Assembly: GCF_001590905.1 (NCBI RefSeq)
Contig: NZ_BCTT01000007.1
Location: 248,001-312,000, forward strand
Direction of reading: 5' to 3'
Source: Serratia grimesii NBRC 13537
GTDB lineage: Bacteria > Pseudomonadota > Gammaproteobacteria > Enterobacterales > Enterobacteriaceae
DNA length: 64,000 nucleotides
The notes under the pieces were generated by a model. The model saw only the letters and a list, made by a program, of their open reading frames with translations, ran no database searches and was not told where the DNA came from. Positions 10,332-19,848 of this stretch are shown here, in pieces. The position numbers and the translations under genes were made by a program. Within the stretch, counting starts at the first letter, position 1, and each line of letters begins with the position of its first letter.

Positions 10332-11894
10332 TCACTTAAGCAGTTTATCCAGTTGATTAATATCGTCATTGTTATGCAGATGCGGTACTTTCCAGCCATA
10401 TTGATCGTAATCGGACAGGCATTTGTCGACCATTTCCATCATCTTGCCCATGGTGCCAGATCCTTGTGCATGACGCAGACATTGTAGACGGATCTCGTCC
10501 TGGCTACCGGCATAGTTGATCTCATACAACTCGTGACGACCGCCGAATTCACTGCCGATCGCATCCCACATCAATTTGAGGATCTTGATACGTTCGACAT
10601 GATCCATGCCGTCAGATCCGCGCACATAGCGAGACAGATACTTGTCGATCTCTGGGTTATTCATGTCACGCACACTCGACGGCAGGTAAATCAAACCGCT
10701 GGTGACGTTCTTTTCGATGATGTTCTTCACCTTGGCGTAGGCCATCGGCGCCATCACGCGATACGTCTGCAACGCGGCGGAATCCGGCAGATAAGCACCG
10801 TTTTCCCACTTGGTGGCTTCAGCGCACATTGCATCGCTCAACGACCAGAACAGATTACGCCAGGCGACCACTTCACCGAGATCGGCCTGCACGCCACGGA
10901 ATTCAAGCACCCCAGTACAAGACAGGCTTTTTTGCAGCAGTGCGGTAATAAAGTCCATTTTCACCGCCAGGCGTACGCACGCCTGTAACGGGAACAACCG
11001 GGCAAATCCGCCTTCAGTGCTCCAACGACGGCAACGATCGAAATCACGGTAGATCAGGACGTTTTCCCACGGGATCAACACATGATCCATGATCAGGATC
11101 GCATCGTTTTCATCAAAACGGCTCGATAGCGGGTAATCAAACGGCGATCCGGTGGCACCAGCGACCAATTCATAAGAAGCACGGGAGATCAGTTTCACTC
11201 CTTCGGCGTCCATCGGTGCGACAAACATTAGTGCGAAGTCCGGGTTATCGCCCATCACCTGTGCCGAGCCAAAGCCGATAAAGTTGTAGTGAGTCAGCGC
11301 CGAGTTGGTCGCCACCACTTTAGCGCCGCTGACGATGATGCCGGCATCCGTCTCTTTTTCCACCTTAATGAACACATCTTTCACTTCGTTAACCGGCTTG
11401 TGGCGATCAATGGGCGGGTTGACGATAGCGTGGTTAAAGTACAGGCCGGTTTCCTGAATACGTTTGTACCAGTGGCGCGCGTTGTCAGCGAACTGGCCAT
11501 AAAACTCCGGATTGGCACCCAGTGCGCAACCAAACGCCGCTTTGTAATCTGGGGTACGTCCCATCCAACCGTAGCTCTGACGTGACCAGTCGGCGATGGC
11601 ATCGCGCTGCTGACGCATTTCTTCAGGGCTGCGGGCGTAGCGGAAGAATTTGTGAGTGTAACCGCCGTTGCCGGTGTCGGTATTCCAGCACAGACGATCC
11701 TGGCTGACCGGATCGTGCAATGAGTCATACAACTGGCCGACTGACGCCGCCGCGTTACGGAACGCCGGGTGAGTGGTCACATCTTTCACTCGCTCGCCGT
11801 AGATGTAGATTTCACGGCCGTCCTGCAAACTTTTAAGATACTCAGCCCCGGTGAACGGACGTTTGCTGTCAGCACGAAAGTCTTCTGGTTTCAT
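10332..11894 (-). CDS. hpaB: 4-hydroxyphenylacetate 3-monooxygenase, oxygenase component
   Basis: A 520-residue FADH2-dependent monooxygenase that converts 4-hydroxyphenylacetate to 3,4-dihydroxyphenylacetate (homoprotocatechuate). The N-terminus FTGAEYLKSLQDGREIYIYGERV and the YARSPEEMRQQRDAIADWSR region are typical of the HpaB/PheA1 family, and length equals E. coli HpaB. A GAGGAAG ribosome site precedes the ATG. A 193-bp gap separates it from hpaA, which would hold the HpaA-activated hpaBC promoter known from E. coli. Confidence 0.95.
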   Translation of the reverse strand: MKPEDFRADSKRPFTGAEYLKSLQDGREIYIYGERVKDVTTHPAFRNAAASVGQLYDSLHDPVSQDRLCWNTDTGNGGYTHKFFRYARSPEEMRQQRDAIADWSRQSYGWMGRTPDYKAAFGCALGANPEFYGQFADNARHWYKRIQETGLYFNHAIVNPPIDRHKPVNEVKDVFIKVEKETDAGIIVSGAKVVATNSALTHYNFIGFGSAQVMGDNPDFALMFVAPMDAEGVKLISRASYELVAGATGSPFDYPLSSRFDENDAILIMDHVLIPWENVLIYRDFDRCRRWSTEGGFARLFPLQACVRLAVKMDFITALLQKSLSCTGVLEFRGVQADLGEVVAWRNLFWSLSDAMCAEATKWENGAYLPDSAALQTYRVMAPMAYAKVKNIIEKNVTSGLIYLPSSVRDMNNPEIDKYLSRYVRGSDGMDHVERIKILKLMWDAIGSEFGGRHELYEINYAGSQDEIRLQCLRHAQGSGTMGKMMEMVDKCLSDYDQYGWKVPHLHNNDDINQLDKLLK

Positions 11895-12087
11895 TCGTTG
11901 TCTTCCTCGTAATCGGCATTTTATGGGCCGTGTATTCGGCCACTTGTTAAAATAATGTTTTCTTTTGGTTGCTTAATTGAAGCTCTCAACGCCGATTTCG
12001 AGAAGAGACTTTTGCGGCAATCGCGGGTACTTTTCAGGTGGGTTTGCCGCTTTCGCGGCAAAGTGTGATCCAGGTGCTGTCCTGCTT

Positions 12088-12984
12088 TTACGAAAGAGGA
12101 TGTTGTGCGGCGCGGTAGCTTGAGGGAGAGCAACCTTCCAGCCGATTGAAAAAACGGGCGAAATAGGCCGGATCCTTAAAACCCAGGCTATAAGCGGTTT
12201 CATGCACCGTGCAGGCACTGAACAGCAGCATACGCTTGGCTTCACGCAACACACGATCGAATATCAGTCGTTTGGGAGGCTGATTGGCAAAACGCCGACA
12301 CAGGTCATTGAGCCGTGATTCGGTCACTCCCAGCGCCTGGGCATAGTCCGGTACCGGCAGGTGATCGCGGAAACGTTCATCCACCATCTTGTTAAAGCGC
12401 TGGAACAACTTCAGCTCACCGCGCACGCCGCTGGTCGCAGAATCTTCCAGTGCGGCATTGCGTAACAGCAGAGTCAATACCGCCTGTGCCAACAGCGCCA
12501 GCGTCTGCTCGCGACCGGCCAGCCCTTGGCTGAACTCACGGCGGATCAACGCCCAATAATGGCTGAGCGCCGTCAATTCGTGTGGCGCATCTGCCATCGA
12601 CAAACAGATACCTGGCATATCCAGTGCCAAATTGCTGCCAGGGTACAAGCGTTCCAGCAACGGCCATATCAGCTCCTGACGCACCGTCAATACGTGACCA
12701 TCGCTGTCCGGTTCAGTGAAGAAGGCATGTGGTACCGAGGGCGGTGTCAGGATAAATAACGGGGCCTGCACCGAATAGTGTTGGCTGTCCAACTGCAACT
12801 CAATCTTGCCGGTCTCCAGGAAATGTACCTGGAAGAAACGGTCATGCCAGTGCACCTGCATATCGCGGCCAAAAAACGCCGCCAGCCCAGCGAAGGTTTC
12901 GTAGTGCACTTCATCCGTGGCGTAACGCGCATCGTATTCTTTGCATATATCGATATTGGCGATAAAACCGGTACTTTTCTGCAC
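12088..12984 (-). CDS. hpaA: AraC-family activator of hpaBC
   Basis: A 298-residue AraC/XylS protein: N-terminal cupin-like sensor domain (HWHDRFFQVHFLETG) and two C-terminal helix-turn-helix motifs at about residues 195-292 (ESRLNDLCRRFANQPPKRLI, ETAYSLGFKDPAYFARFFNRLEG). In E. coli W, HpaA with 4-hydroxyphenylacetate activates hpaBC, and here too it lies directly before hpaB. GTG at 12984 is the start, with GGGAGG upstream; the overlapping ATG codons are in another frame. Confidence 0.9.
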   Translation of the reverse strand: MQKSTGFIANIDICKEYDARYATDEVHYETFAGLAAFFGRDMQVHWHDRFFQVHFLETGKIELQLDSQHYSVQAPLFILTPPSVPHAFFTEPDSDGHVLTVRQELIWPLLERLYPGSNLALDMPGICLSMADAPHELTALSHYWALIRREFSQGLAGREQTLALLAQAVLTLLLRNAALEDSATSGVRGELKLFQRFNKMVDERFRDHLPVPDYAQALGVTESRLNDLCRRFANQPPKRLIFDRVLREAKRMLLFSACTVHETAYSLGFKDPAYFARFFNRLEGCSPSSYRAAQHPLS

Positions 12985-13046
12985 ATCATCCTCCCTCAGC
13001 GATGAGATCAGTGATAAGCCTTATTAGGCATCATTGTCGCAGGCAG

Positions 13047-13110
13047 TTTGGCCATGGACAGCGCACATGAACCCATTCCGTAAGGTTTACGAGCACTGTC
13101 CCAGGCCAAA
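13047..13110. other. Long imperfect inverted repeat between hpaX and hpaA
   Basis: TTTGGCCATGGACAGCGC at 13047 and its near-complement ending at 13110 pair at 15 of 18 positions around a 28-nt loop. It sits between co-directional genes and could be a processing, attenuation or partial termination hairpin. No family was recognised. Confidence 0.45.
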
Positions 13111-13126
13111 ATGGCTAATATCAAGC

Positions 13127-14497
13127 TTATGGTGTGGCCCGTGGACGCGAGCCTTGCATCGGAATACGCCACACGATCAGTGCGCCGATGATCAACAATG
13201 CCGAAACAAAATACAGTCCGGAGTTAAAGCTGCCGGTCAGGTCCTTGAACCAGCCGATCAACAGCGGGCTAACCGCCGATCCTATATTGCCTGTGGCATT
13301 GATCACCGCGATCCCAATTGCACGAGCCTCCAGACTGATCGACTGATCCGGTGTGGTCCAGAAGATCGCCATTGCCGTGAAAGACCCCACCGATGCCATC
13401 ACGATCCCCAACAATTGGATCATGCTGTGGTCGGTCGCCGAAGCCAGCAACCACCCGGCTGCGGCAAACAGGTACGGAAGCGCCGTATGGTGTTTACGTT
13501 CCTGCAATCGATCCGATCGTTTACTCCACCAAATCATCCCGGCAATGGTACAGATCTGCGGGATCGCCGCCAGAATACCGATCACAATGTTGCTGCTGCC
13601 TTGATTGAAGCTCTGCAAGATCTGCGGCGTCCAGATGTTGATGGCGCTCAGCGTATTGGTCAGGCAGAAGTAAGCCAGCGTATACATCAGCACAATTGGC
13701 GTGAACACTTCCCGCCACAGGCTGCGCTGCTGCATCGCCCGATGGCTGCCCGGCCCATTGGGCTGTACCAGTTGCAGCTTATCAGCATCCATCATCGCCT
13801 TCAGGCTGCTTTTTTCTTCATCGGTCAGCCATTTGGCTTTGGCCGGGGTATCGTCCAGATAGAACCACACCACTACACCCAGCAGCACCGAAGGAATCCC
13901 CTCCACCAAGAACAGCCATTGCCAGCCTTTGAGGTTCATCAGGCCGTCCAGTGCCAAAATATAGCCGGATACCAACGAACCGATCGCCATGGTCACTGGC
14001 ATAGCAATCATAAATAACGCATTGGCACGGGCACGGTAAAACGCTGGGAACCAGTAGGTGAGGTACACCAAAATGCCCGGCAGAAAACCGGCTTCGGTAA
14101 TGCCGACGATCATCCGTAGCACATACAAACTTGTCGGCCCGGTGGCAAATAGGGTGCAGGTTGAGGCGATCCCCCACAACACCATGATGGTCGCGATCCA
14201 GCGTCGTGCCCCCACGATCCCCAGCATGATATTGCTCGGGATACCAAAGATCACATAGGTGACGTAGAACAAGGTCGCTGCCAGGCCAAACATGGTCGAA
14301 CTGAGGCCGAGATCCTTACCCATCGTCAACCCGGCGAAACCGATATTGATGCGGTCGAGAAAAGAGAAAACAAACAGCACAAACAGGAAAATAATCAGTC
14401 GCCGAAATAACTTTTTAATCACCGATTGCTCGGCGGCGGTTAACGCTTTATGTTGCTGCGCCGGATTGACCGGCGGCAGCGAATCGACGTTGCTCAT
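13127..14497 (-). CDS. hpaX: 4-hydroxyphenylacetate permease
   Basis: An MFS anion:cation symporter family transporter of 456 residues (E. coli HpaX has 458) with 12 predicted spans. The first loop has FSFLDRINIGFAGLTMGKDLGLSS, typical of this family. The start is ATG at 14497 with AGAGAAG upstream; an in-frame extension upstream would overlap hpaI. It takes up 4-hydroxyphenylacetate and follows hpaI in the order known from E. coli W. Confidence 0.92.
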   Translation of the reverse strand: MSNVDSLPPVNPAQQHKALTAAEQSVIKKLFRRLIIFLFVLFVFSFLDRINIGFAGLTMGKDLGLSSTMFGLAATLFYVTYVIFGIPSNIMLGIVGARRWIATIMVLWGIASTCTLFATGPTSLYVLRMIVGITEAGFLPGILVYLTYWFPAFYRARANALFMIAMPVTMAIGSLVSGYILALDGLMNLKGWQWLFLVEGIPSVLLGVVVWFYLDDTPAKAKWLTDEEKSSLKAMMDADKLQLVQPNGPGSHRAMQQRSLWREVFTPIVLMYTLAYFCLTNTLSAINIWTPQILQSFNQGSSNIVIGILAAIPQICTIAGMIWWSKRSDRLQERKHHTALPYLFAAAGWLLASATDHSMIQLLGIVMASVGSFTAMAIFWTTPDQSISLEARAIGIAVINATGNIGSAVSPLLIGWFKDLTGSFNSGLYFVSALLIIGALIVWRIPMQGSRPRATP

Positions 14498-14513
14498 GGT
14501 GTCTTCTCTCAGT

Positions 14514-15308
14514 CTAATAAACGCTCGGGGATTGCACAGGTGGCTGCTCTTGTTTAAAGCGGCTTGCCAGGGTTTCCGCCGCTCGCGCCAGCAGAGTGGT
14601 ATCCACGCCCACCGCAACAAACAGCGCACCAGACGCCAGGTAATGCTGCGCCAGTTCCGGATTAGCCGTCAAAATGCCCGGTGCTTTGCCGGCTGCGCTG
14701 ATACGCGCAATAGCATCGTCGATAGTGCGCTGCACCTCCGGTTGCTGCGGATTACCGGCAAACCCCATATCCGCGCTCAAATCCGCCGGACCGATAAATA
14801 CCCCGTCGACGCCTTCCACCTCCAGGATCTCGTCCAGATTTTTCACTGCCTCACGTGTTTCGATCTGCACCAATACACACATCTGTGCATCAGCCTGTTG
14901 CAGATAATCCGGTACCCGATTCCAGCGAGAGGCCCGCGCCAACGCACTGCCGACACCGCGTATACCGTTCGGCGGATAACGGGTGGCACGCACCGCATCA
15001 CGCGCCTGTTCGGCGTTCTGAATCATCGGGATCAGCAGCGTTTGCGCACCAATATCCAACAATTGCTTAATCATCACCGCGTCATTCCAGGCCGGGCGTA
15101 CCACCGGATGGCTCGGGTAAGGCGCGATAGCCTGCAACTGGCCCAGCACCGTTTGTACGTTGTTAGGCGCGTGTTCACCGTCGATTAACAGCCAATCGAA
15201 ACCGGAACCGGCCAGCAGTTCTGCGCTGTAACTGCTGCATAAACCCAGCCACAGGCCAATCTGCGGGCGCTTTTCCTGCAACGCCTTCTTAAAAGAGTTG
15301 GTTAACAT
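14514..15308 (-). CDS. hpaI: 4-hydroxy-2-oxoheptane-1,7-dioate aldolase
   Basis: A class II metal-dependent aldolase of the HpcH/HpaI family, 264 residues from the ATG at 15308 (AGGGAG upstream). It shows [39 protein letters not shown] and FIGPADLS. It cleaves 4-hydroxy-2-ketoheptanedioate to pyruvate and succinate semialdehyde, the last step of the ring-cleavage pathway. Confidence 0.94.
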   Translation of the reverse strand: MLTNSFKKALQEKRPQIGLWLGLCSSYSAELLAGSGFDWLLIDGEHAPNNVQTVLGQLQAIAPYPSHPVVRPAWNDAVMIKQLLDIGAQTLLIPMIQNAEQARDAVRATRYPPNGIRGVGSALARASRWNRVPDYLQQADAQMCVLVQIETREAVKNLDEILEVEGVDGVFIGPADLSADMGFAGNPQQPEVQRTIDDAIARISAAGKAPGILTANPELAQHYLASGALFVAVGVDTTLLARAAETLASRFKQEQPPVQSPSVY

Positions 15309-15327
15309 CACATTCTCCCTGATTAAC

Positions 15328-15347
15328 GGGCGCAGCCAGCAGCGCCC
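15328..15347. repeat. Dispersed GC palindrome (GGGCGC...GCGCCC)
   Basis: GGGCGC-AGCCAGCA-GCGCCC lies in the 75-bp gap between hpaH and hpaI. It is a member of the recurring GGGCGC(AGCATGCT)GCGCCC family. Confidence 0.5.
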
Positions 15348-15383
15348 CGACACGCTTGAGGTTCGGCCTACCGAACCGGCTGA

Positions 15384-16187
15384 TTACACAAACCGGCAGC
15401 TAATGCAGCCCATCGGGCCGTAATCCGCATGGAAGGTGTCGCCGCGCCGAGCGGCAACTGGCCGGGTGAAGGAGCCGCCAAGGATCACCTGACCAGCCTC
15501 CAGTTCCACGTCATACGGGAACAGCTTGTTGGCCAACCAGGCAACACCATTAGCCGGGTGGTTCAGCACTGCCGCCGCCACGCCAGACTCTTCGATGACG
15601 CCATTGCGGTACAGAAGTGCACTGATCCAACGTAGATCCAATGCATCCGGTTTGATCGGTCTACCGCCCATCACCACACCGGCGTTGGCGGCGTTATCGG
15701 AAATGGTGTCGAACACCTTGCGGGGACGCTGCGTTTCGGGATCGACGTTATGGCTACGTGCATCAATGATCTCCAGCGCCGGAATGATGTAATCCGTGGC
15801 GTTGTAGACGTCAAACAGTGTGCAATTCGGCCCACGCAATGGCTTGGCCAGCACAAATGCCAACTCAACCTCAACGCGTGGCACGATAAAACGATCGATG
15901 GGAATGTCGCTGCCGTCATTGAAAAACATGTCATCAAGTAAGGCGCCAAAATCCGGTTCAGTGATCTGCGAACTGACCTGCATAGCACGCGATGTCAGGC
16001 CGATCTTATGGCCCTTCAATGTGCGGCCTTCGGCGATCTTTAGCGCCACCCATTGCCGCTGAATGGCGTAAGCGTCTTCGATGGTGATCTCGGGATGATC
16101 CAGTGATAACGCGCGGATCTGCTCACGATTCTGCTCCGCCTGATGCAAACGCTGCACGGCACGGCTAACCAGCTCTTTATCCAACAT
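15384..16187 (-). CDS. hpaH: 2-oxo-hept-4-ene-1,7-dioate hydratase
   Basis: A 267-residue hydratase, the same length as E. coli HpaH, of the FAH-like 2-hydroxypentadienoate hydratase family ([44 protein letters not shown]). It hydrates 2-oxo-hept-4-ene-1,7-dioate. The ATG at 16187 lies 10 bp after hpaF. Confidence 0.94.
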   Translation of the reverse strand: MLDKELVSRAVQRLHQAEQNREQIRALSLDHPEITIEDAYAIQRQWVALKIAEGRTLKGHKIGLTSRAMQVSSQITEPDFGALLDDMFFNDGSDIPIDRFIVPRVEVELAFVLAKPLRGPNCTLFDVYNATDYIIPALEIIDARSHNVDPETQRPRKVFDTISDNAANAGVVMGGRPIKPDALDLRWISALLYRNGVIEESGVAAAVLNHPANGVAWLANKLFPYDVELEAGQVILGGSFTRPVAARRGDTFHADYGPMGCISCRFV

Positions 16188-16197
16188 TGACGGCCCC

Positions 16198-16584
16198 TTA
16201 CTCTTTGCGGAATAGCGCGTGGACATTGTTTTGTTTGTAGTTCAACACCGGATCCAGCTCTTCCATGGTGAAGGACAACGCCAGATAGCGGCTGGCCATC
16301 AACGCAGCGAAGTGCTCGGTGATCAGAGCGAACAACATTTCTCCCACTTGTTCACGGCTCTCCAGACTGCGGCCGTGACCAATCTTCAGCGTCATATGCA
16401 CGAAGGCGTAATCCTGCTTGCCGTCGGCCATCTGCCAGGTATCCAGCCAAATAGCGCGGCTGCGTACGCCGGCCAACGGGAAAATGCCGGTGTCCGCCAG
16501 CGCCTGATTAACCTTGGCGAACAGTGTGGGCAAATCCGCCTCAAGGCGGATATTGTCGGTACATTCAGCGTAAAAATGGGGCAT
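16198..16584 (-). CDS. hpaF: 5-carboxymethyl-2-hydroxymuconate delta-isomerase
   Basis: A 128-residue isomerase beginning [12 protein letters not shown], which keeps the catalytic N-terminal Pro2 of the tautomerase/CHMI fold. It isomerises 5-carboxymethyl-2-hydroxymuconate. A GAGGAG ribosome site precedes the ATG, 9 bp after hpaD. Confidence 0.94.
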   Translation of the reverse strand: MPHFYAECTDNIRLEADLPTLFAKVNQALADTGIFPLAGVRSRAIWLDTWQMADGKQDYAFVHMTLKIGHGRSLESREQVGEMLFALITEHFAALMASRYLALSFTMEELDPVLNYKQNNVHALFRKE

Positions 16585-16593
16585 GGATACTCC

Positions 16594-17451
16594 TCAGGCT
16601 TCAGCCGGCAACGGGAACACGGCATTAACCTGCCCGGTGCCTGAACTGGCGAACAACGGCGTAATGAACTCCACTTTGCCGTCATATTTATCCCACCCCA
16701 GCAAGCCAAGCAGCATCACGGTGTCATGCATGTTGCCTTCGCCGTAGCAATAATCGGCGTACTCCGGCAGCATTTCGCAAAACTCACGGAAACGCCCTTC
16801 TTCCCACAACTTGACCACCCGTTCGTCCATCTGCTGGTCGAACTGACGTGTGTAGCTGTTCATGCCTTCTTCAGCACGTTGGTCGTCGATGAAACGGTGT
16901 GAAAGAGAACCGCTGGCCAATACCGCCACCGTACCGTCGTATTTCTCAATCGCGGTTTTTATCGCTTCACCCAAACGGCGGCTGTCGGCAAAGTCATGCA
17001 CGGTGCAAAACGCCGAAATTGAGATCACCTTGAAATGCTTGTCGCTGTTCATGTAACGCATCGGCACCAACGTGCCGTACTCCAGCTTCAGGCTTGGGAT
17101 CTCATGCGCTTTGGCTCGTACCCCGAGTTTGCAGGCCTCGGCGGCGATCAGCTGACCTAACGCCGGGTTGCCGTCATATTCGTAGGTCATGTCGCGGATG
17201 AAGTGCGGCAATTCATTGCTGGTATACAACCCTTCGAAATGCGGGCTGCAATTGATGTGATAGGCGCTGTTCACCAACCAGTGGGTGTCGAACACAATTA
17301 TGGTGTCGACGCCCATTTCACGGCAGCGCGCACTGATCTCTTTGTGACCGTCGATCGCCGACTGGCGACAACCGTGGTTTTTTCCTGGAAGTTCCGACAG
17401 GTACATCGATGGAACATGCGTAATCTTGGCGGCCAGAGCTAACTTACCCAT
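16594..17451 (-). CDS. hpaD: Homoprotocatechuate 2,3-dioxygenase
   Basis: An extradiol (LigB-type, class III) ring-cleaving dioxygenase of 285 residues from the ATG at 17451, which has a near-ideal AGGAGG site. Fe(II) ligands are likely in FDTHWLVNSAYHINCSPHFEG and in SGSLSHRF. It opens 3,4-dihydroxyphenylacetate to 5-carboxymethyl-2-hydroxymuconate semialdehyde. In-frame sequence upstream of 17451 is not needed for the fold. Confidence 0.94.
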   Translation of the reverse strand: MGKLALAAKITHVPSMYLSELPGKNHGCRQSAIDGHKEISARCREMGVDTIIVFDTHWLVNSAYHINCSPHFEGLYTSNELPHFIRDMTYEYDGNPALGQLIAAEACKLGVRAKAHEIPSLKLEYGTLVPMRYMNSDKHFKVISISAFCTVHDFADSRRLGEAIKTAIEKYDGTVAVLASGSLSHRFIDDQRAEEGMNSYTRQFDQQMDERVVKLWEEGRFREFCEMLPEYADYCYGEGNMHDTVMLLGLLGWDKYDGKVEFITPLFASSGTGQVNAVFPLPAEA

Positions 17452-17460
17452 ACAACCTCC

Positions 17461-17604
17461 TATACCCGGCATCCTTGAAGCTGCATCGGTGTTGACTGCA
17501 AGCATTCACCCTAGGGGGCGAATTATTCGCCCCGGCTAATACGGGCGCAGCGTGCAACGCCCGTACCATCTGCCTTGATGCACTCCAATGATTTTGGGTA
17601 TATC
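17461..17604. repeat. ERIC-like ends enclosing two GC palindromes
   Basis: TATACCCGGCATCCTTGAAG and GATTTTGGGTATATC look like the two ends of an ERIC element. Between them lie palindromes GGGGCGAA-TTA-TTCGCCCC (17515-17533) and ACGGGCG...CGCCCGT (17541-17564) instead of the usual ERIC core. It fills the gap between hpaE and hpaD, inside the operon. Confidence 0.5.
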
Positions 17605-17632
17605 TTTTTTAGTTATAAAACAGGGAGCGGAT

Positions 17633-19087
17633 TTAGACGCCCCAGCGTGGGATCGGGTGATCACCCATGGAAATACACACGTTCTTCATCTCGGCGAACA
17701 CTTCGAAGCTGTATTCCCCACCTTCACGGCCGGTGCCGGACGATTTCACGCCGCCAAATGGCTGGCGCAGATCGCGTACGTTTTGGGTGTTAACGAAAAC
17801 CATGCCCGCTTCAATATTGCGGGCCAGACGCAGTACCTTGCTCACATCCTGCGTCCAGATATACGACGCCAGGCCGTATTCCACGTCGTTGGCCATACGC
17901 AGGCCGTCTTCTTCTGATTTGAACGGCAGCAGGCAGGCCACTGGCCCAAAAATCTCCTCCTGCGCGATGCGCATACGGTTGTCGACATCCGCCAGCACCG
18001 TCGGGCGCAGGAAGTTGCCGTGGCTCAAGCCAGCCGGTTTATCCGGACCACCCGCCAGTAGAGTGGCGCCTTCTTCCAGCCCAAGGCGGATATAGCCAGA
18101 GACTTTTTCCCAGTGCTGCGGGCTGATCAGCGCCCCCACTTGGGTGTTGGGATCCTGCGGATCACCCACGCGCAGGCGGTTGGCACGCTCGGCAAAGCGT
18201 TTAACGAATTCCGGATAAATGCTCTCCTGAATGAAGATGCGCGAACCGGCCGTGCAGCGTTCACCATTGATAGAGAAAATGGTAAACAGCGCGGCATCCA
18301 AGGCACGTTCGATGTCCGCATCTTCAAAAATCAGTACCGGCGACTTCCCACCCAGTTCCATGGAAAACTTCTTCAGCCCAGCGCTTTCAATAATGCGGCG
18401 GCCGGTGGCGGTACCGCCGGTAAAGGACACTGCACGCACATCTTTATGGCGTACCAATGCATCCCCGGCAGTCGCACCGTAACCCTGTACCACATTGAGT
18501 ACCCCTGCCGGGATACCGGCTTCCAGCGCCAGTTCACCCAGGCGGTCAGCGGTCAGCGGCGACAGCTCGGACATTTTCAGCACTGCGGTGTTACCCAATG
18601 CCAGGCAAGGCGCCGTTTTCCAGGTGGCTGTCATAAATGGCACGTTCCACGGCGACACCAGCGCACACACACCCACCGGCTGGATCAGCGTGTAGTTGAG
18701 CATCTTGTCGTCCACCGGATAAGTACGGCCATTCATCTGTTGGCAGATCTCGGCGAAAAACTCAAAGTTGTGCGACGCACGTGGGATCAGCACATTTTTG
18801 GTTTGGTGGATCGGCAGGCCAGTATCGGCAGTTTCCATCTCGGCGATCTGCGGGACATTCTCATCGATCAATTCCCCCAGACGACGCATCAGGCGCGCAC
18901 GCTCTTTCATTGGCGTATTGGCCCATTTAGGGAATGCCGCCTTAGCAGCGGCTACTGCCTGATCGATCTCCAACTGTCCGCCTGAAGCCACTTCCGCCAG
19001 CACCTCACCGTTAGCCGGGTTGGTGGTGGTGAAATACTCTTTGCTGGCTACATTCTTACCGTTAATCCAATGGTTGATGGTTTTCAT
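17633..19087 (-). CDS. hpaE: 5-carboxymethyl-2-hydroxymuconate semialdehyde dehydrogenase
   Basis: A 484-residue NAD-dependent aldehyde dehydrogenase. FTGGTATGRRI binds NAD, MELGGKSPVLIFEDAD carries the general base Glu, and NGERCTAGSRIF has the catalytic Cys. The dehydrogenase oxidises the ring-cleavage semialdehyde. Its ATG overlaps the hpaG2 stop (ATGA), with GAGGAAAG upstream. A 181-bp repeat-bearing gap separates it from hpaD. Confidence 0.93.
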   Translation of the reverse strand: MKTINHWINGKNVASKEYFTTTNPANGEVLAEVASGGQLEIDQAVAAAKAAFPKWANTPMKERARLMRRLGELIDENVPQIAEMETADTGLPIHQTKNVLIPRASHNFEFFAEICQQMNGRTYPVDDKMLNYTLIQPVGVCALVSPWNVPFMTATWKTAPCLALGNTAVLKMSELSPLTADRLGELALEAGIPAGVLNVVQGYGATAGDALVRHKDVRAVSFTGGTATGRRIIESAGLKKFSMELGGKSPVLIFEDADIERALDAALFTIFSINGERCTAGSRIFIQESIYPEFVKRFAERANRLRVGDPQDPNTQVGALISPQHWEKVSGYIRLGLEEGATLLAGGPDKPAGLSHGNFLRPTVLADVDNRMRIAQEEIFGPVACLLPFKSEEDGLRMANDVEYGLASYIWTQDVSKVLRLARNIEAGMVFVNTQNVRDLRQPFGGVKSSGTGREGGEYSFEVFAEMKNVCISMGDHPIPRWGV

Positions 19088-19848
19088 CGCAGGCTTTCCT
19101 CGTAATCTTTTTCACTGATGATGTGGTTAACCAAACGGCCAATGCCCTCGATCTCCACCACCACTTCGTCACCCGGCAGCACATCAGCCAGCCCTTTCGG
19201 CGTGCCGGTGGCGATCATGTCGCCGGGTTGTAGCGTCATGAATTCGCTCAGGTAGCTGATCAGGTACGGAATATCGAAAATCATATCGGCAGTGCTGCCG
19301 CGCTGGCGTAACTCACCGTTGACGTAAGTACTGAGCGCCAGACGGTGCGGATCGGCGATATCATCACGATCCACAATGTAAGGCCCAATAGGGGTCAAGG
19401 TGTCGCGGCTTTTCACGCGCAGATTCGGGCGGTAGTAGTTTTCCAAATAGTCGCGAATGGCGTAGTCGTTACACAGGGTGTAACCCGCAACATAGTCCAT
19501 GGCGTTTTCTCGGCTGACGTTACGCGCAGTCTTGCCGATCACCGCCACCAGCTCGGCTTCATAGTGCATATACTCGACGTCGGCCGGGCGCACTGATACC
19601 TGACGGTGTCCGGTCAGGGTGTTTGGCGCTTTCAGGAATACCAAAGGTTCTTCCGGTGCCTTGAACTCCAACTCGCTGGCGTGATCAGCGTAGTTCAAAC
19701 CCAAGGCAAACACCGTGCCCTGTGCTGGCGGTAACCACTCAGCGTCCAACTCGTTCAGAACGCTGCCGTCCGGCAGGGTAACGCGCAGTTGCTCATCAAC
19801 GCTGACGTTAACAACTTTGCCGTGATGGCGAATTCGGGCGTGTCTCAT
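19084..19848 (-). CDS. hpaG2: HpaG C-terminal subunit (isomerase/decarboxylase)
   Basis: A 254-residue FAH-fold protein equivalent to the C-terminal half of the bifunctional HpaG of E. coli: GLNYADHASELEFKAPEEPLVF, ELVAVIGKTARNVS, and TGTPKGLADVLPGDEV. It acts in decarboxylating 5-oxo-pent-3-ene-1,2,5-tricarboxylate and isomerising 2-hydroxyhepta-2,4-dienedioate. Start and stop overlap both neighbours by 4 bp, suggesting coupled synthesis with the N-terminal subunit. Confidence 0.92.
   Translation of the reverse strand: MRHARIRHHGKVVNVSVDEQLRVTLPDGSVLNELDAEWLPPAQGTVFALGLNYADHASELEFKAPEEPLVFLKAPNTLTGHRQVSVRPADVEYMHYEAELVAVIGKTARNVSRENAMDYVAGYTLCNDYAIRDYLENYYRPNLRVKSRDTLTPIGPYIVDRDDIADPHRLALSTYVNGELRQRGSTADMIFDIPYLISYLSEFMTLQPGDMIATGTPKGLADVLPGDEVVVEIEGIGRLVNHIISEKDYEESLR

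Noticed and set aside
11921-12254. Short minus-strand frames in the hpaB-hpaA gap
   Set aside because: Overlap the hpaA 3' end in another frame and have no ribosome site; the gap is better read as the hpaBC promoter.
13034-14017. 327-residue open frame antisense to hpaX
   Set aside because: Composition typical of an antisense shadow (many His, Gln, Arg) and no start signal; hpaX on the other strand is certain.
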